Origin: Chlorobium sp.
Lineage (GTDB): Bacteria > Bacteroidota > Chlorobiia > Chlorobiales > Chlorobiaceae
Direction of reading: 5' to 3'
DNA: 64,000 nucleotides
Assembly: GCA_005843825.1 (NCBI GenBank)
Contig: SZXX01000033.1
Span: 1 to 64,000, forward strand
Shown in pieces: positions 1-11,766 of this stretch (position 1 is its first letter; each line of letters begins with the position of its first letter). Below the pieces are notes generated by a model, which was not told the DNA's origin, made no database searches, and worked only from the letters and a program-made list of their open reading frames with translations. The translations under genes and the position numbers were made by a program.

Positions 1-572
1 TGGCTGCATGCGGCGGAGCCTTAAGCGCAATGTTTTTAGCATTCTTTTTAGGTTCATTCAAAGGAAAATTTGACGTCGGTTTTTCAGTGAACGGACTCCT
101 TGGAGGATTGGTTGCCATCACTGCACCATGCTACTGGGTTTCACCGTTTGGATCAATCATTATCGGTCTTATTGCAGGTTCAATTGTTTTTGGTGGCATC
201 TACCTGCTTGAATATCTTCGTATTGATGATCCAGTAGGTGCTGTACCTGTTCATGGGCTGAACGGTATCTTTGGTACTTGGGCTATCGGTCTTTTTGCAA
301 CTGGCGAGTTTGGTGCTGCCACACCAATAGGCGCTGATAACAGTGCCCCTGTAACAGGACTGTTCTATGGTGGCGGATGGGATGTATTCATTGCTCAGTT
401 TATTGGAAATGGCATCATTACAGTAGCAACCTTTACTGTAGCTATCATACTTATGTGGACAATTAATAAATTACCATATCCATTCAAATTACGTGTTGAG
501 CCTGAAGGTGAAACAGGAGTTGGCGGATTGGATGTATTTGAACACGGTGCTGAGGCATATACCATACATTAA
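1..572 (+). CDS. amt: Ammonium transporter (Amt family), C-terminal part
   Basis: This is the 3' part of an Amt/MEP/Rh ammonium channel gene. The reading frame is open from base 3, so the true start lies outside the window. About 190 residues remain, with hydrophobic helices and the conserved stretch DDPVGAVPVHGLNGIFGT, a late Amt motif carrying the pore-lining histidine. The product sits in the cytoplasmic membrane and conducts ammonium/ammonia. A PII gene follows 74 bases downstream on the same strand, the usual amt-glnK pairing in which PII blocks the channel when nitrogen is plentiful. The tail after the last helix is short and polar and ends GAEAYTIH. The family call is firm; the paralogue is not resolved. 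Confidence 0.95.
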   Translation, partial: AACGGALSAMFLAFFLGSFKGKFDVGFSVNGLLGGLVAITAPCYWVSPFGSIIIGLIAGSIVFGGIYLLEYLRIDDPVGAVPVHGLNGIFGTWAIGLFATGEFGAATPIGADNSAPVTGLFYGGGWDVFIAQFIGNGIITVATFTVAIILMWTINKLPYPFKLRVEPEGETGVGGLDVFEHGAEAYTIH

Positions 573-646
573 TACAGTCGATTGAAAACAGGGGCTTGGT
601 AAGCACCCTGTTTTCAATCAGTTAACTTATTAAAAACTCATTGATT

Positions 647-994
647 ATGAAAAAAATTGAAGCCATCATAAGGCGTTCCAAGTTTGAAGAGGTCAAAGCG
701 GCATTGCATGCTATTGATATCGACTTCTTTTCCTACACAGAATCATACGGAGTTGGAAATGAACGGAAAAAGAAAGATGTATTCCGTGGCTCTAATGATA
801 CTGACTATATCTCTCGTTTATCGCTATCGATTGTTGTTCGCGACATCAACCTTCAAAAAACAGTTGCCTGTCTTTTGAAATCAGCGTATACCGGTGAAGT
901 GGGTGATGGCAAGATCTTCGTCTGGACTATCGAAGAGTCTTATCGCATCCGTACCGGCGAGAGTGGTGACGATTCAATGTACAACAAGGATTAG
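647..994 (+). CDS. PII-family nitrogen regulator with atypical T-loop
   Basis: A small trimeric PII signal protein that should bind ATP/ADP and 2-oxoglutarate and control the Amt channel encoded just upstream. I start at the ATG at 647 (MKKIEAII, the family N-terminus) and not at the TTG two codons earlier. The B-loop TGEVGDGKIF and the C-loop RIRTGE are intact. The T-loop is unusual. Counting from the ATG and comparing with recalled E. coli GlnB, Tyr46 is Phe46 and the uridylylated Tyr51 is Asp51, with one residue missing shortly after. Classical GlnD uridylylation at Tyr51 is therefore not possible. The C-terminus (GESGDDSMYNKD) is also slightly extended. Membership of a special PII subgroup is likely but cannot be fixed from sequence alone. 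Confidence 0.9.
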   Translation: MKKIEAIIRRSKFEEVKAALHAIDIDFFSYTESYGVGNERKKKDVFRGSNDTDYISRLSLSIVVRDINLQKTVACLLKSAYTGEVGDGKIFVWTIEESYRIRTGESGDDSMYNKD

Positions 995-1031
995 TTGAAA
1001 GCCATAAAGGACCACCTCTTCTTCTAATCAT

Positions 1032-1064
1032 AAAAGCCGCCTTTTTACGAAAGGCGGCTTTTTT
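1032..1064. terminator. Bidirectional intrinsic terminator between PII gene and pgi
   Basis: A perfect 12-bp stem (AAAAGCCGCCTT at 1032-1043 with AAGGCGGCTTTT at 1051-1062) has a 7-base loop and T runs on both strands. It lies between the convergent PII gene and pgi and can serve both. Confidence 0.9.
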
Positions 1065-1106
1065 ATTTCAGATAATATGGGTGTTGCTGGAGAAACTCAG
1101 CTTCTG

Positions 1107-2795
<1,689 letters not shown>

Positions 2796-2845
2796 AATTC
2801 TTTAATAAATAAAATTTGAAGCTGGATAGCTGTATAACTGAATTT

Positions 2846-3286
2846 TCAATAGGGAATATAACGTAACATCAGGGTTGATCCATCCTTATCACGTTCAAGA
2901 CCGATTATTTCGGCGACGCTCCTGATAATATGAACCCCCCTTCCTGACTGCTTTAATTGGCCCCATGGGGAAGCAGGGCTCGGAAGGTCATCAGGATTAA
3001 ACCCTTTACCGCAATCCCTGATGGAAACTATAAGAGAGTTAGCTGCAATAGCAAACGAACAGGTTACACTCAAATCCTTTCGCTCTCTATTGCCGTGCTT
3101 GACTGCATTGACAAAGGCCTCTTTAAGAGATAGCTGAAGGCCATCGATAAACACATTGCTGTATCCCTCCCGCTCGGCAATCGACATAATAAAATCATAC
3201 AGTACACTATACTCTGAGTATATGCCGGACAGAACAATTTCAGAATTGATCATACAATGGATAGCGCTGCAATGTTGATAACTCAA
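2846..3286 (-). CDS. Anti-sigma-factor-type serine kinase (RsbW-like HATPase)
   Basis: A 146-residue stand-alone GHKL/HATPase_c domain of the RsbW/SpoIIAB type. Members phosphorylate anti-anti-sigma (STAS) proteins or bind sigma factors. The N-box EAFVNAVKHGN, the G1 box RDCGKGFNPDD and the G2 box GRGVHIIRSVAEI are all present and in order. There is no sensor or transmembrane part. A STAS-domain protein is encoded at 23125-23715 in this window and is a possible partner, though not adjacent. Spacing to pgi (50 bases, same strand) allows cotranscription. The two start-proximal Met residues (1 and 12) leave the exact N-terminus open. Confidence 0.85.
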   Translation of the reverse strand: MSYQHCSAIHCMINSEIVLSGIYSEYSVLYDFIMSIAEREGYSNVFIDGLQLSLKEAFVNAVKHGNRERKDLSVTCSFAIAANSLIVSIRDCGKGFNPDDLPSPASPWGQLKQSGRGVHIIRSVAEIIGLERDKDGSTLMLRYIPY

Positions 3287-3532
3287 AAAATTAATTTACA
3301 ATGAAGCGACAATACTGGCAAATTCAGAAAAAACACATCATCACCTTCATTTTTTAACATCCAAAGCCAATAACCCTAATTTTTTATTACTTATTTGTAT
3401 TTTATTGTAATATATTGCTATTGTATCTGAAGGATCTCATTAAAGACTGAGAAAGTTTTTTTTATAGATCAAGAACAATACAACAACTGATTACACACAC
3501 ACAACTGAGAAACCAGAAACAGGAGTAATTCA

Positions 3533-4213
3533 ATGAAAAAAACAACAAAATTTTTAAGCCTTGCCGTCGCATTGTTTGCGGGATTAAGCGGTACAGCTCA
3601 GGCCGCGGATCCGTCAGGATTTAAGATTGGCACTGACCTTGTCTCGAGCTATGTCTGGAGAGGTACCGCCATCGGCGATTCCCCTGCCATTCAGCCAGCA
3701 CTAAGCTATACCTTCAAGGACAGCGGCATTGTTCTCGGTGCATGGGGTTCTTATGGTATAACTGGCACGCCCCGTTATCAGGAGACTGATTTTTATGCAA
3801 CTCTGCCTGTCGGACCTTTCAGCTTGACTGTGACCGATTATTATATTCCTGTCACCGGCAGCGCCAATACTGACGCTTTTTCTTTTAAGGGAGACGGCCC
3901 GAACAATGCGGAAGTCAGCCTGGCTTATGCACAGGACAATCTTAGCCTTCTAGCTGCTATAAACTTCGCTGGCAATCACCTTGACCATGCAAAGTATATT
4001 GAAGCAGGATATAAGGTTTACGAAAAAGACGGCTTTACTGGAAAAGTTTTTGCAGGAGCTGGTAACGAGCAGGAATATGCTGCTTCAACCGGCGGTACCG
4101 CTTTTAAGGTTGTCAATCTCGGATTTTCCGTATCCAAAGACAGATACACTGGCTCATACTCTTACAATCCTGACACCAAACAGGCAAACTTTGCCCTTTT
4201 GGCATCGTTCTAA
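3533..4213 (+). CDS. TorF-family putative porin (Gcw_chp family)
   Basis: A 226-residue secreted beta-strand protein. Residues 1-25 form a clear signal peptide (MKKTTKFLSLAVALFAGLS, then a cut after AQA). The mature part begins with the hallmark stretch TDLVSSYVWRGTAIGDSPA and alternates polar and aromatic residues to the final phenylalanine, as outer-membrane barrels do. This pattern matches the family of short putative porins known as TorF or Gcw_chp; the cargo is unknown. AGGAG lies 9 bases before the ATG. A 246-base AT-rich upstream region and a terminator directly downstream suggest a single-gene, possibly strongly expressed unit. Confidence 0.8.
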   Translation: MKKTTKFLSLAVALFAGLSGTAQAADPSGFKIGTDLVSSYVWRGTAIGDSPAIQPALSYTFKDSGIVLGAWGSYGITGTPRYQETDFYATLPVGPFSLTVTDYYIPVTGSANTDAFSFKGDGPNNAEVSLAYAQDNLSLLAAINFAGNHLDHAKYIEAGYKVYEKDGFTGKVFAGAGNEQEYAASTGGTAFKVVNLGFSVSKDRYTGSYSYNPDTKQANFALLASF

Positions 4214-4263
4214 TGCAAATTCTTTTTTGCTCTGTTCTTTCTTCCCGTTAGGTTACAATATAG

Positions 4264-4291
4264 AAAAAGGAGCCATGTGGCTCCTTTTTTT
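4264..4291 (+). terminator. Intrinsic terminator after the TorF-like porin gene
   Basis: A hairpin of AAAAAGGAGCCA and TGGCTCCTTTTT runs into a T tract. It lies about 50 bases after the porin stop codon. Confidence 0.9.
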
Positions 4292-4306
4292 ATCCCCTCT
4301 TCAGTC

Positions 4307-4332
4307 TGTCATCCCGAGGTACTCCGAGGGAT
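4307..4332. repeat. Dispersed GTCATCCCGA...GAGGGATCT element, copy 1
   Basis: The stretch begins GTCATCCCGAGGTACTCCGA and continues GGGATCTGATC. A related stretch (GTCATCCCGAAACGCATTGA, then GGGATCTC) occurs at 36474-36501. Both are intergenic and weakly palindromic, like the short dispersed repeats of many bacterial chromosomes. Only two copies are visible here, so the repeat status rests on this pair. Confidence 0.5.
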
Positions 4333-4370
4333 CTGATCGCCATAACGGATTACCATGTATGTGATGCCAC

Positions 4371-5504
4371 CTATATGTCGGCCTCGTAAATCACATACTC
4401 CTTGTATGGCGTCCCTCCGATAACCTTTGCAAGTTTACTCATAGGCTCATTTGCTTTGAGCACCCAGCTCATTTCACTGGCAAACACCCCATGCTTTCCT
4501 CCGTAATCGGCAATCTGGACATTGAGAATGCTATCTACTCCCTTATTGCGGTATTCCGGAAGCACACCCATGGTAATGGTTCGGACCATGGTAATATTGC
4601 GGCTGTACCAGAGATATTTCAGCAGGCCAAGCGGTGAAAACGGATTACCGTTAACATGCTTCAATGCCTGGTTAACATCGGGGAGAGAGAGCGAAAAGCC
4701 GACGGTACGTTTGTCTTTATCCTCGACAAAATAAATATAATGCGGGTTTGCAAGCGGTTTGAGGCTTTTGGCGAGAAAGTTGAACTCCTTGTCGGTCATT
4801 GGAACGAAGCCCCAGTTTTTCTCCCAGGCCTTGTTGTAAATATTGCGAATACGTTCTATTTCCCCGTCAAAGTCCTTCATGTTCATGATCCGTACCGTCA
4901 GTCCTTCCTTTTTCATGACATGCTCAGCTATACGACGCAGACGCGAGATATCGATAATTTTCTGATCGATATACCATGCGAGCAGTTCCTGCCCGATATG
5001 ATGCCCATAGTTCAGAACAAGGTCATTGTAATAAGGCGGATTATAGAGCATGAGAAAAACAGGAGGGCTGTCGTACCCTTTTGTCAGCATGCCGCACTGA
5101 TCATTCATCGACGGACTGACAGGACCACGCATGGCATTGAGCCCCTTCCCTTTCAACCACCTGGCCGCTGCATCAAAAAGCGCATTGGCAACCTTCTGAT
5201 CATTGACACACTCAAAGAAACCCCAGAAGCCAACCTTGTCGGCATGCACCTCATTGTGCCTCCGGTTTGCAATTGCGGCTATTGTTCCTGCAATTGAACC
5301 GTCTTTCCATGCAGTAAACATTGCCAGATCGGCATGATCATACAAAGGAAAGACTTTGGTATCAAGTGTCTTCATGTAATCATCAATAACCGGCGGAACC
5401 CAGTTTTTATTGAGTTCCGGATCATTGCGATAGATCTGCCACGCAAAGGTGATAAACTGCTTCCGTTCTTTTTTGGTACTGACCTGCCTGATCTCTATAG
5501 CCAT
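4371..5504 (-). CDS. GNAT-like N-acyltransferase of unknown substrate
   Basis: A 377-residue cytoplasmic protein with no signal peptide or membrane segment. Two stretches look like acyl-CoA N-acyltransferase folds: an N-terminal one with IAGTIAAIANRRHNEVHADK followed by VGFWGFFE, and a C-terminal one with MVRTITMGVLPEYRNKGVD, where VLPEYRNKGVD resembles the acetyl-CoA-binding Q/RxxGxG/A loop. Long two-domain GNAT proteins of this kind are common but mostly uncharacterised. It follows the DAHP synthase gene on the same strand (69 bases between), but no functional link can be drawn. ATG 5504 follows the only plausible start. Confidence 0.7.
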   Translation of the reverse strand: MAIEIRQVSTKKERKQFITFAWQIYRNDPELNKNWVPPVIDDYMKTLDTKVFPLYDHADLAMFTAWKDGSIAGTIAAIANRRHNEVHADKVGFWGFFECVNDQKVANALFDAAARWLKGKGLNAMRGPVSPSMNDQCGMLTKGYDSPPVFLMLYNPPYYNDLVLNYGHHIGQELLAWYIDQKIIDISRLRRIAEHVMKKEGLTVRIMNMKDFDGEIERIRNIYNKAWEKNWGFVPMTDKEFNFLAKSLKPLANPHYIYFVEDKDKRTVGFSLSLPDVNQALKHVNGNPFSPLGLLKYLWYSRNITMVRTITMGVLPEYRNKGVDSILNVQIADYGGKHGVFASEMSWVLKANEPMSKLAKVIGGTPYKEYVIYEADI

Positions 5505-5573
5505 AATATTCGCTTTTGCCCTGTTATAGTAATAGAATATTCGGCAGTGACAACTCCCCCGCCAAAGGATTAT

Positions 5574-6626
5574 TTACTTGATAAGCTTATGTATGACTGC
5601 CGCTCCTTCACGAAGCATGCGTTCAGTCTCTTCCCATGAAATACACTCATCGGTTATGGAAACTCCATACCGCAGTTTATCAGGATCCTCAGGAAACGGC
5701 TGGTTGCCCCCACAGATATTACTCTCTATCATAACACCGGCAATACTTTTATTGCCATCGGTTTTCTGCTTCAGAATGTTCTCCCAGACCTTCAGCTGCT
5801 GCTCATGTTTTTTGCCTGAATTTGCATGACTGCAATCAACAAGAATCGACTGTTCAAGCCCACCCTTGGCAATCCACGATTCAGCAAGAGCAATGCTTTC
5901 CTCGTCATAATTCGGCTTATCACCGCCACGAAGCACAAGATGTCCAAACGGGTTGCCTTTTGTCGTAATAACGCTGCTTTGCCCTTCCTGATCAATACCG
6001 AGAAAACTGTGCGGATGCATCGCCGAACGAATTGCATCGATAGCCACGTTAAGTCGACCGTCAGTAGAATTTTTGAACCCGACAGGCATGGAGAGACCAC
6101 TGGCCATCTGACGATGAGTCTGCGACTCTATTGTCCTGGCACCGATAGCGGCCCAGCTGACAACATCAGCGACATACTGGGGAGTTATCGGATCAAGAAA
6201 CTCAGTTGCTGCCGGAAGACCTATGGCATTGATATCAATCAGAAGCTTTCTGGCATAAAACAGCCCATGTACTATATCGTAGGTGTCATCAAGATGAGGG
6301 TCATTGATAAAGCCTTTCCAGCCGACAGTGGTCCGTGGCTTTTCAAAATAGACGCGCATAATGATGCACAAATCATCCTGCAGCTCAGTGCGCAATGCCG
6401 AAAGTTTCCCTGCATACTCCAGGGCAGCATCAGTATCATGTATCGAACAAGGCCCGACAATCACAAGCATCCTGGAATCCTTGCCAGTCAATATATTTTC
6501 AACCTCTCGACGTCCTCTAATAACTGTCTCAGCTATCTTTTCATCCACCGGAAGCTTATCTTTGAGAGCCTTGGGGGAAGAGAGGCGGATAATGCGTGAA
6601 ACTCTTAAATCATGTAACTTTTCCAT
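5574..6626 (-). CDS. aroG: 3-deoxy-7-phosphoheptulonate synthase (DAHP synthase, AroG/F/H type)
   Basis: Condenses phosphoenolpyruvate with erythrose-4-phosphate, the first step of the shikimate pathway. The 350 residues match the class I-alpha (E. coli AroF/G/H) size. Diagnostic stretches are [34 protein letters not shown] followed by INDP, the region [17 protein letters not shown] and the metal-site [14 protein letters not shown]. The erythrose-4-phosphate comes from the transketolase encoded elsewhere in this window. Feedback specificity (Phe, Tyr or Trp) cannot be read reliably, so the symbol is given by type. It is followed on the same strand by a GNAT-like gene; upstream lie 220 bases divergent from serA. 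Confidence 0.93.
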   Translation of the reverse strand: MEKLHDLRVSRIIRLSSPKALKDKLPVDEKIAETVIRGRREVENILTGKDSRMLVIVGPCSIHDTDAALEYAGKLSALRTELQDDLCIIMRVYFEKPRTTVGWKGFINDPHLDDTYDIVHGLFYARKLLIDINAIGLPAATEFLDPITPQYVADVVSWAAIGARTIESQTHRQMASGLSMPVGFKNSTDGRLNVAIDAIRSAMHPHSFLGIDQEGQSSVITTKGNPFGHLVLRGGDKPNYDEESIALAESWIAKGGLEQSILVDCSHANSGKKHEQQLKVWENILKQKTDGNKSIAGVMIESNICGGNQPFPEDPDKLRYGVSITDECISWEETERMLREGAAVIHKLIK

Positions 6627-6846
6627 TCGTTTTCAACAATAATATCATCATAGAAATTAACAGGATACAAGATAAAAAAAACCTTTATATATAATCAGGA
6701 ACCATGCTTATTAATTCCGGCCATCTCAATCCCCCACTCATACGGCCTCTCCGTTTTTTTAATCTTAATGCCTGAAAAAAAAGAAATATATTACCCCAGT
6801 TAAGAATAAAGTCTTCACAACTTGCAATCAATAATCAAAAAATAAA

Positions 6847-8427
6847 ATGAACGTACTGATCACTGACGGTATTGATCCGCAATGCGGTCAAATCCTCTCT
6901 CAGAACGGTTTTGACGTTACAGAAATACCGAAAATCAGTAAAGAAGAGCTTAAAAAAATCATCGGCGGCTTCGAAAAACTGATCGTGAGAAGCGCTACCA
7001 AAGTTACCGCTGAAATTATCGAGTGCGGCACAAAGTTACAGCTTATCGGGAGAGCTGGTGCCGGGGTTGACAACATCGACATTGAAACTGCTACCCGTAA
7101 CGGTATTATCGTTATGAATACTCCCGGCGGCAACACCATTTCGGCAGCCGAACATACTTGCGCCATGATTCTTTCCTCTGCACGCCGCATCCCTCAGGCA
7201 ACAGCAGATCTGAAACAGGGAAACTGGAATAAAACAAAATTCACCGGCATCGAGCTCGAGGGAAAAACCCTTTCCATTATCGGTCTTGGGAAAATTGGAC
7301 GAGAAGTGGCGTCGCGCATGCAGGCTTTTGGTATGAATACCATCGCCTACGACCCCATGATTCCTGACGAATTTGCCTCCCATCTCAATATTGAGCTCCT
7401 CCCCCTTCATGAAAATTTCATGCGCGCTGATGTCATTACCATTCACTCATCACTTAACGAATCAACACGTAATCTGATTTCAAAAGATACGCTTGACCTG
7501 ATGAAGCCGGGTGTCATCATCATAAACTGCGCAAGAGGAGGAATAATTAATGAAGCCGACCTGGCTGAAGCCATAGAATCCGGAAAAGTTTCCGCCGCAG
7601 CGCTTGATGTTTTTGAAACAGAACCTGTCAACCCCGACAATCATCTTTTAAAACTTGACGCCGTCATTGCAACCCCGCATATTGCAGCATCTACAAACGA
7701 AGCACAGCAAAAGGTTGCCATTCAGATAGCCGAACAGATTGTCGAATGGAAAAGGAAAGGAAAGCTCGAAGGGGCTGTCAATGCATCAGCCGTTGAACTG
7801 GCACAGGCACCGGGTGTACAGTCATATCTCACCCTTGCTGAAAAACTTGGAGCAACGCTGGCTCAGATGAGCCCTCAGGATGCCACAAGAATGACAATCA
7901 GAACCTCAGGTGAATTCCTTCAAAAATTTAACGAAGTTATTACAGCTGCAGCTCTGAAAGGCTTTCTTGATATTCGCCAGTCAAAAGATACCAACTACAT
8001 CAATGCATTCACGATGGCAAAGGATTGCGGTATCAGCCTCTCCCAGAAGTTTGAAAAGGAAAACCCTGACTATACCAACCTCATCCGCATTGAGCTTGAA
8101 AACGGGCATGCAAAACGAATGATCGGCGGAACCGTCTTTGGTGATAAAGAGGTGCGAATTGTTATGATCGACCAGTTCCTTGTCGAATTCAAGCCGGAAG
8201 GCAACATTATCATCTACAACAATATCGACAAGCCGGGTGTCATTGCCAATGTCACCCAGCTATTGCTGCAGTATAACTTGAACATCGCCTATATCGCACT
8301 CTCAAGGGATGAAGAGAAAAAAGTCGCTATGACAGCAATCGTTGTTGACGGAGCAGTGACAAAGGAATTGCTTGACGGCATAAGAAATGTCAATGGTGTT
8401 GACATTGCAAATCTTGTTTCACTCTAA
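6847..8427 (+). CDS. serA: D-3-phosphoglycerate dehydrogenase
   Basis: Oxidises 3-phosphoglycerate to 3-phosphohydroxypyruvate with NAD, the first step of serine synthesis. The 526 residues fit the long form with an intervening domain and a C-terminal ACT domain. Visible are GRAGAGVDNIDIETATRNGI, the Rossmann loop GLGKIGREVA, the substrate Arg in NCARGGIINE, Glu in DVFETEPV and the catalytic His in TPHIAASTNEAQ. The ACT region starts near residue 450 (IIIYNNIDKPGVIANVTQLL) and may bind serine. No good Shine-Dalgarno sequence precedes the ATG; the 220-base upstream region is AT-rich and shared with divergent aroG. Confidence 0.97.
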   Translation: MNVLITDGIDPQCGQILSQNGFDVTEIPKISKEELKKIIGGFEKLIVRSATKVTAEIIECGTKLQLIGRAGAGVDNIDIETATRNGIIVMNTPGGNTISAAEHTCAMILSSARRIPQATADLKQGNWNKTKFTGIELEGKTLSIIGLGKIGREVASRMQAFGMNTIAYDPMIPDEFASHLNIELLPLHENFMRADVITIHSSLNESTRNLISKDTLDLMKPGVIIINCARGGIINEADLAEAIESGKVSAAALDVFETEPVNPDNHLLKLDAVIATPHIAASTNEAQQKVAIQIAEQIVEWKRKGKLEGAVNASAVELAQAPGVQSYLTLAEKLGATLAQMSPQDATRMTIRTSGEFLQKFNEVITAAALKGFLDIRQSKDTNYINAFTMAKDCGISLSQKFEKENPDYTNLIRIELENGHAKRMIGGTVFGDKEVRIVMIDQFLVEFKPEGNIIIYNNIDKPGVIANVTQLLLQYNLNIAYIALSRDEEKKVAMTAIVVDGAVTKELLDGIRNVNGVDIANLVSL

Positions 8428-8442
8428 AAAAAGAGTAAATCG

Positions 8443-8485
8443 GGACAATAAAAAACCTGCCGGTAAGGCAGGTTTTTTATTGTCC
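8443..8485. terminator. Perfect bidirectional terminator between serA and the ArsA-like gene
   Basis: A 19-bp perfect stem (GGACAATAAAAAACCTGCC at 8443-8461 and its exact complement at 8467-8485) encloses a 5-base loop. A and T runs on both sides of the GC-rich core let it work on either strand between two convergent genes. Confidence 0.92.
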
Positions 8486-8526
8486 GTTAAGACCAGAGAA
8501 TCTCATCCGGAGAAAAAAAGGGAAAT

Positions 8527-9714
8527 TCAGTTCGCCTTGGCAAAATCGATACTGAGCCATTTATCTTCATAGGTGGCACCTGTTGATTCCATTCCGGCAA
8601 GGAAAATCGGTAATACGACAACCTTCTGGTAATCGCCGATACGGATGGTAAGATCGTCACCAAGTTTGAGAATTTTCGGTTCCAGACCCATATTTTCCAT
8701 AAACGGCAGCCTGACCCGAACCTTGTAGTGACCGTCAGAAACCTTCTGGATATCAATCGGATTTTCCGAGAAGAAAATATCAAGAGGATTCAAGTCACCA
8801 TACACTTTTTCACCTACCCTGCGAAGCATCGGCAACCCGACAACCTCATCATCAAACAACGGGACTTCAGCAATGGGAATAGGAGCAAAGGCGTCTGTGA
8901 TCTGGTCTATATACTTCTGCTGAATAGCACGCCACTTCTGGAAATAAGGATCAGGGCTCTGATCCGGCATAACACGGTTAATGGTAATCCTGTCTACGGT
9001 AATGCCATAGAGATTAAGATAGGTCAAGGCACGCATGGACTCCTTGATGACCATCTTCTCAGGGTTCATCACAAGACGCATGGTTGTTTTTGTGTTATCA
9101 GCCAGCAGATCAATAATACCCTCTGTTGAAGAGAAGAGATTGTCAACCTTGTCATAAACCTCTACAGGAGCGACAAAATCGTTGATTTTATTGATTTTCT
9201 TTGAAAGAGGCCTGATAACCGGCTTCACCATGAATTTTTCGACATTACGGATCATTTTGATAAACCATCCGAATGTTTCAGGCAGAGAAAGAAGACGAAG
9301 AGTTTCGCCTGTAGGAGCGCAGTCAACTACAAGAAGATCGTATTCATTCTGTTCATTATAACGTTTGATATATGAGAGCGAAAAGAGCTCTTCCATTCCT
9401 GGAAGCACACCCATTTCCTCAGCATAAACACCTTCGATTCCACGTGACTCCATCAAATGTGCAAAGTGCTCTCTAACGACATCCCAGTTCAGATTAAGAT
9501 CCCCGAAAACGCTGACCTCCTGACCCCAGAGATTTTCAGCAACCTTCACGGGTGAAGGTCCAAGCTTAACATCGAGCGAATCGCCCAGACTGTGCGCCGG
9601 ATCGGTAGACATAATAAGGGTTTTGTACCCCATATCCGCTGCTTTGAGCGCTGTGGCTGCAGCAACAGAAGTTTTACCAACACCACCCTTACCGGTGAAA
9701 ATGATATTACGCAT
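8527..9714 (-). CDS. ArsA/Get3-family ATPase with C-terminal HSP20-like domain
   Basis: A 395-residue SIMIBI-class ATPase. The deviant P-loop GKGGVGKT is at residues 8-15; it is followed by the switch stretch [13 protein letters not shown] and the family signature [16 protein letters not shown]. The last 80 residues, from about 315, form a small beta-rich segment ([20 protein letters not shown] and onward) that matches the HSP20-like domain attached to many bacterial ArsA homologues. The conserved cysteines of arsenite-pump ArsA are not evident, and no arsB or arsR is nearby. A targeting or chaperone-like role is more plausible than arsenite export. ATG 9714 is the clear start. It stands alone, convergent with serA. 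Confidence 0.88.
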   Translation of the reverse strand: MRNIIFTGKGGVGKTSVAAATALKAADMGYKTLIMSTDPAHSLGDSLDVKLGPSPVKVAENLWGQEVSVFGDLNLNWDVVREHFAHLMESRGIEGVYAEEMGVLPGMEELFSLSYIKRYNEQNEYDLLVVDCAPTGETLRLLSLPETFGWFIKMIRNVEKFMVKPVIRPLSKKINKINDFVAPVEVYDKVDNLFSSTEGIIDLLADNTKTTMRLVMNPEKMVIKESMRALTYLNLYGITVDRITINRVMPDQSPDPYFQKWRAIQQKYIDQITDAFAPIPIAEVPLFDDEVVGLPMLRRVGEKVYGDLNPLDIFFSENPIDIQKVSDGHYKVRVRLPFMENMGLEPKILKLGDDLTIRIGDYQKVVVLPIFLAGMESTGATYEDKWLSIDFAKAN

Positions 9715-9894
9715 ACGTTTTAATGATTCTTATTTAAAGAATGATTGAATAAAACAGTTTTCTACCAACCTCTATTTTCCGTCAGCTGAGCAACTTGAAA
9801 AGGCTTAAGATAATAAAATTTCCGTGTAATAGACACGCTGAAATAACAAATTACCGTTTAAAAAAAGCCACATTTCTAAACCCCCGATACATCT

Positions 9895-11667
9895 CTATCG
9901 CCTGCGTCTACGAGTCGAATGGGCTGCACGTTCTTTTTTACCTTTATGACTTTTCAAACCCTTACTCCCCTTACCACTCTTGGATTGACGAGCTGAATAC
10001 CGTGGTTTTTCAAACGTCACAACCTCGCGTTCAATTTTAAGCCGCTGCCCGGGAACGACCTTCATACGATGACCGAGATTGTTCAACTCTGCAAGACTAC
10101 GAACACTGGTGCCGTACTTTCTTGCAATGGAAGAGAGTGTTTCTGACTTTCCAACCTTATGCATTACCAGCTTTTTCTTGACTGAACCTTCCCCTACCCC
10201 TTCACTCTGACTGGAACTGGTGTTATCGCCACTGCCGAAAACAACAAGTTTCTGACCGGGAGTTACATCGGGATCTTTCAGGTTATTCCAGACAATCAGC
10301 TGACTGATATAGGTACGGTAAAGCCTTGCAATAGAACCAAGAGTTTCGCCCTGTTGAACAATATGAACCTTCTCGCCCTGTCCACCGGCACTGGCGTTGA
10401 GACTTTCAACCTTTGCAAGCAGCTGCTCGCGCTCTGTGGTTTTTGACGACCTGTAGGCATAAATCTCCTGTTCCCGCCTCTGGAACTGACCGATATACTG
10501 TTTTGGCAGTTTGATAACGTTTCCTATAGAGCCGGCTGCGGGAATAATGCCAAGCTTGTACTGCGGGTTAAGAAACTGGAGATCACGCATTGGAACTCCT
10601 ATGGTGGCATTTATCTGATCAAACGCCAACAGTCGGGTGGTCCTCAGTGTGTCGATATCGTGATAGAGAAATCCCGGTTCTACCGGACGGATATTGTGTT
10701 CATTGTAGTAATTCATGATATAGTTCACCGCAATAAATGCAGGAACATAACCTCTCGTTTCAGCTGGAAGGTAATCCCATACTGCCCAGTAGTTCTTGAT
10801 ACCGCCAGCTCTCCTGATCGCTTTGTTGACATTTCCCGGGCCCGCATTATAAGCCGCAAGTGTAAGAAACCAGTCGCCATAGATATTATGGAGATCCCTT
10901 AAATATTTACATGCTGCCACAGTCGCCTTCTCCGAATCAAAGCGATCCTCTATAAAGGAAGATGACTGCATACCGTACATTTTTCCTGTTCCGTACATAA
11001 ACTGCCAAAGCCCTTTCGCTCCCGCAGGAGAGACCGCCGTTGGATTAAGGGCCGATTCCACAATGGCCAGGTACTTCATCTCAAGGGGAATGTTGTAGGC
11101 ATCAAGTTTTTCCTCAAACTGGGGAAAATAGATTTTGGTGAGCCCGAGGATTTTGGCCGTCGTATTTCTCCTGTCGACAGCATAGAGTCTTATAAACCCT
11201 CTGACATGATCATTAAAGACAAGATTGAAAGGGGTTTTCCGGGCAAGAGACGCAATTCTTGAAGCATAGACCGAATCGCTGTACTGAGGAACAAAATTTG
11301 CAGGAAATCCAAACTTTTCGCCCTCTCTCGATGTGGATGAAAAGTGTTCATCCTTGAAGTAGGTCGCATTGACAAGACTGTCAAGAATATCTGAAACCGA
11401 TGACTTTGGAAGCGCTCCCCTGATTGCTGCCGCAGGATCTGCAGCAAAAACCGGCAGCACAGGATACTGAAAAACGACCGCCAGTAACAAAACCTTTAAA
11501 ATCGTAAAGGGACTCACAACGGTTTTCAGGACGTTTTGATTGCACTTGGACGCTTCGTCCGCAAAGCTCTCAATCCGCTTACAACGATTATTGGAAATAC
11601 CCTTTTTATAAACCCTTATTTTCACTAGCGACACGTTCATTAAGAGAGGAAATACTAAACGATCCAT
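9895..11667 (-). CDS. Membrane-bound lytic murein transglycosylase, MltD-like (SLT plus two LysM)
   Basis: Cleaves the glycan strands of peptidoglycan. The central part is an SLT-type domain with the catalytic Glu in [20 protein letters not shown] and the follow-up [14 protein letters not shown]. Two LysM repeats come next ([20 protein letters not shown] and [19 protein letters not shown]), each ending in a PGQ-L motif. The tail is very basic ([20 protein letters not shown] plus five Arg), perhaps for wall binding. The start is uncertain. The hydrophobic export signal ([20 protein letters not shown], then FAAD) only begins about 50 residues in, so a later GTG at 11514 (VSPFTILK) may be used. 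Upstream lies truA on the same strand. Confidence 0.9.
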   Translation of the reverse strand: MDRLVFPLLMNVSLVKIRVYKKGISNNRCKRIESFADEASKCNQNVLKTVVSPFTILKVLLLAVVFQYPVLPVFAADPAAAIRGALPKSSVSDILDSLVNATYFKDEHFSSTSREGEKFGFPANFVPQYSDSVYASRIASLARKTPFNLVFNDHVRGFIRLYAVDRRNTTAKILGLTKIYFPQFEEKLDAYNIPLEMKYLAIVESALNPTAVSPAGAKGLWQFMYGTGKMYGMQSSSFIEDRFDSEKATVAACKYLRDLHNIYGDWFLTLAAYNAGPGNVNKAIRRAGGIKNYWAVWDYLPAETRGYVPAFIAVNYIMNYYNEHNIRPVEPGFLYHDIDTLRTTRLLAFDQINATIGVPMRDLQFLNPQYKLGIIPAAGSIGNVIKLPKQYIGQFQRREQEIYAYRSSKTTEREQLLAKVESLNASAGGQGEKVHIVQQGETLGSIARLYRTYISQLIVWNNLKDPDVTPGQKLVVFGSGDNTSSSQSEGVGEGSVKKKLVMHKVGKSETLSSIARKYGTSVRSLAELNNLGHRMKVVPGQRLKIEREVVTFEKPRYSARQSKSGKGSKGLKSHKGKKERAAHSTRRRRR

Positions 11668-11766
11668 GCTGAAACAGCAGAAATCAACCTTGAAAAAGTA
11701 ACAATAAAAACCGTTCCTGACTAATACAATAATCTTTTACGTACACGATACACTTAAAGCCCAATA

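Noticed and set aside
4656-5297. Long plus-strand frame opposite the GNAT-like gene
   Set aside because: Antisense shadow; the GNAT-like reading has motifs and this one has none.
5826-6599. 257-codon plus-strand frame opposite the DAHP synthase gene
   Set aside because: Shadow of aroG, which carries all family motifs.
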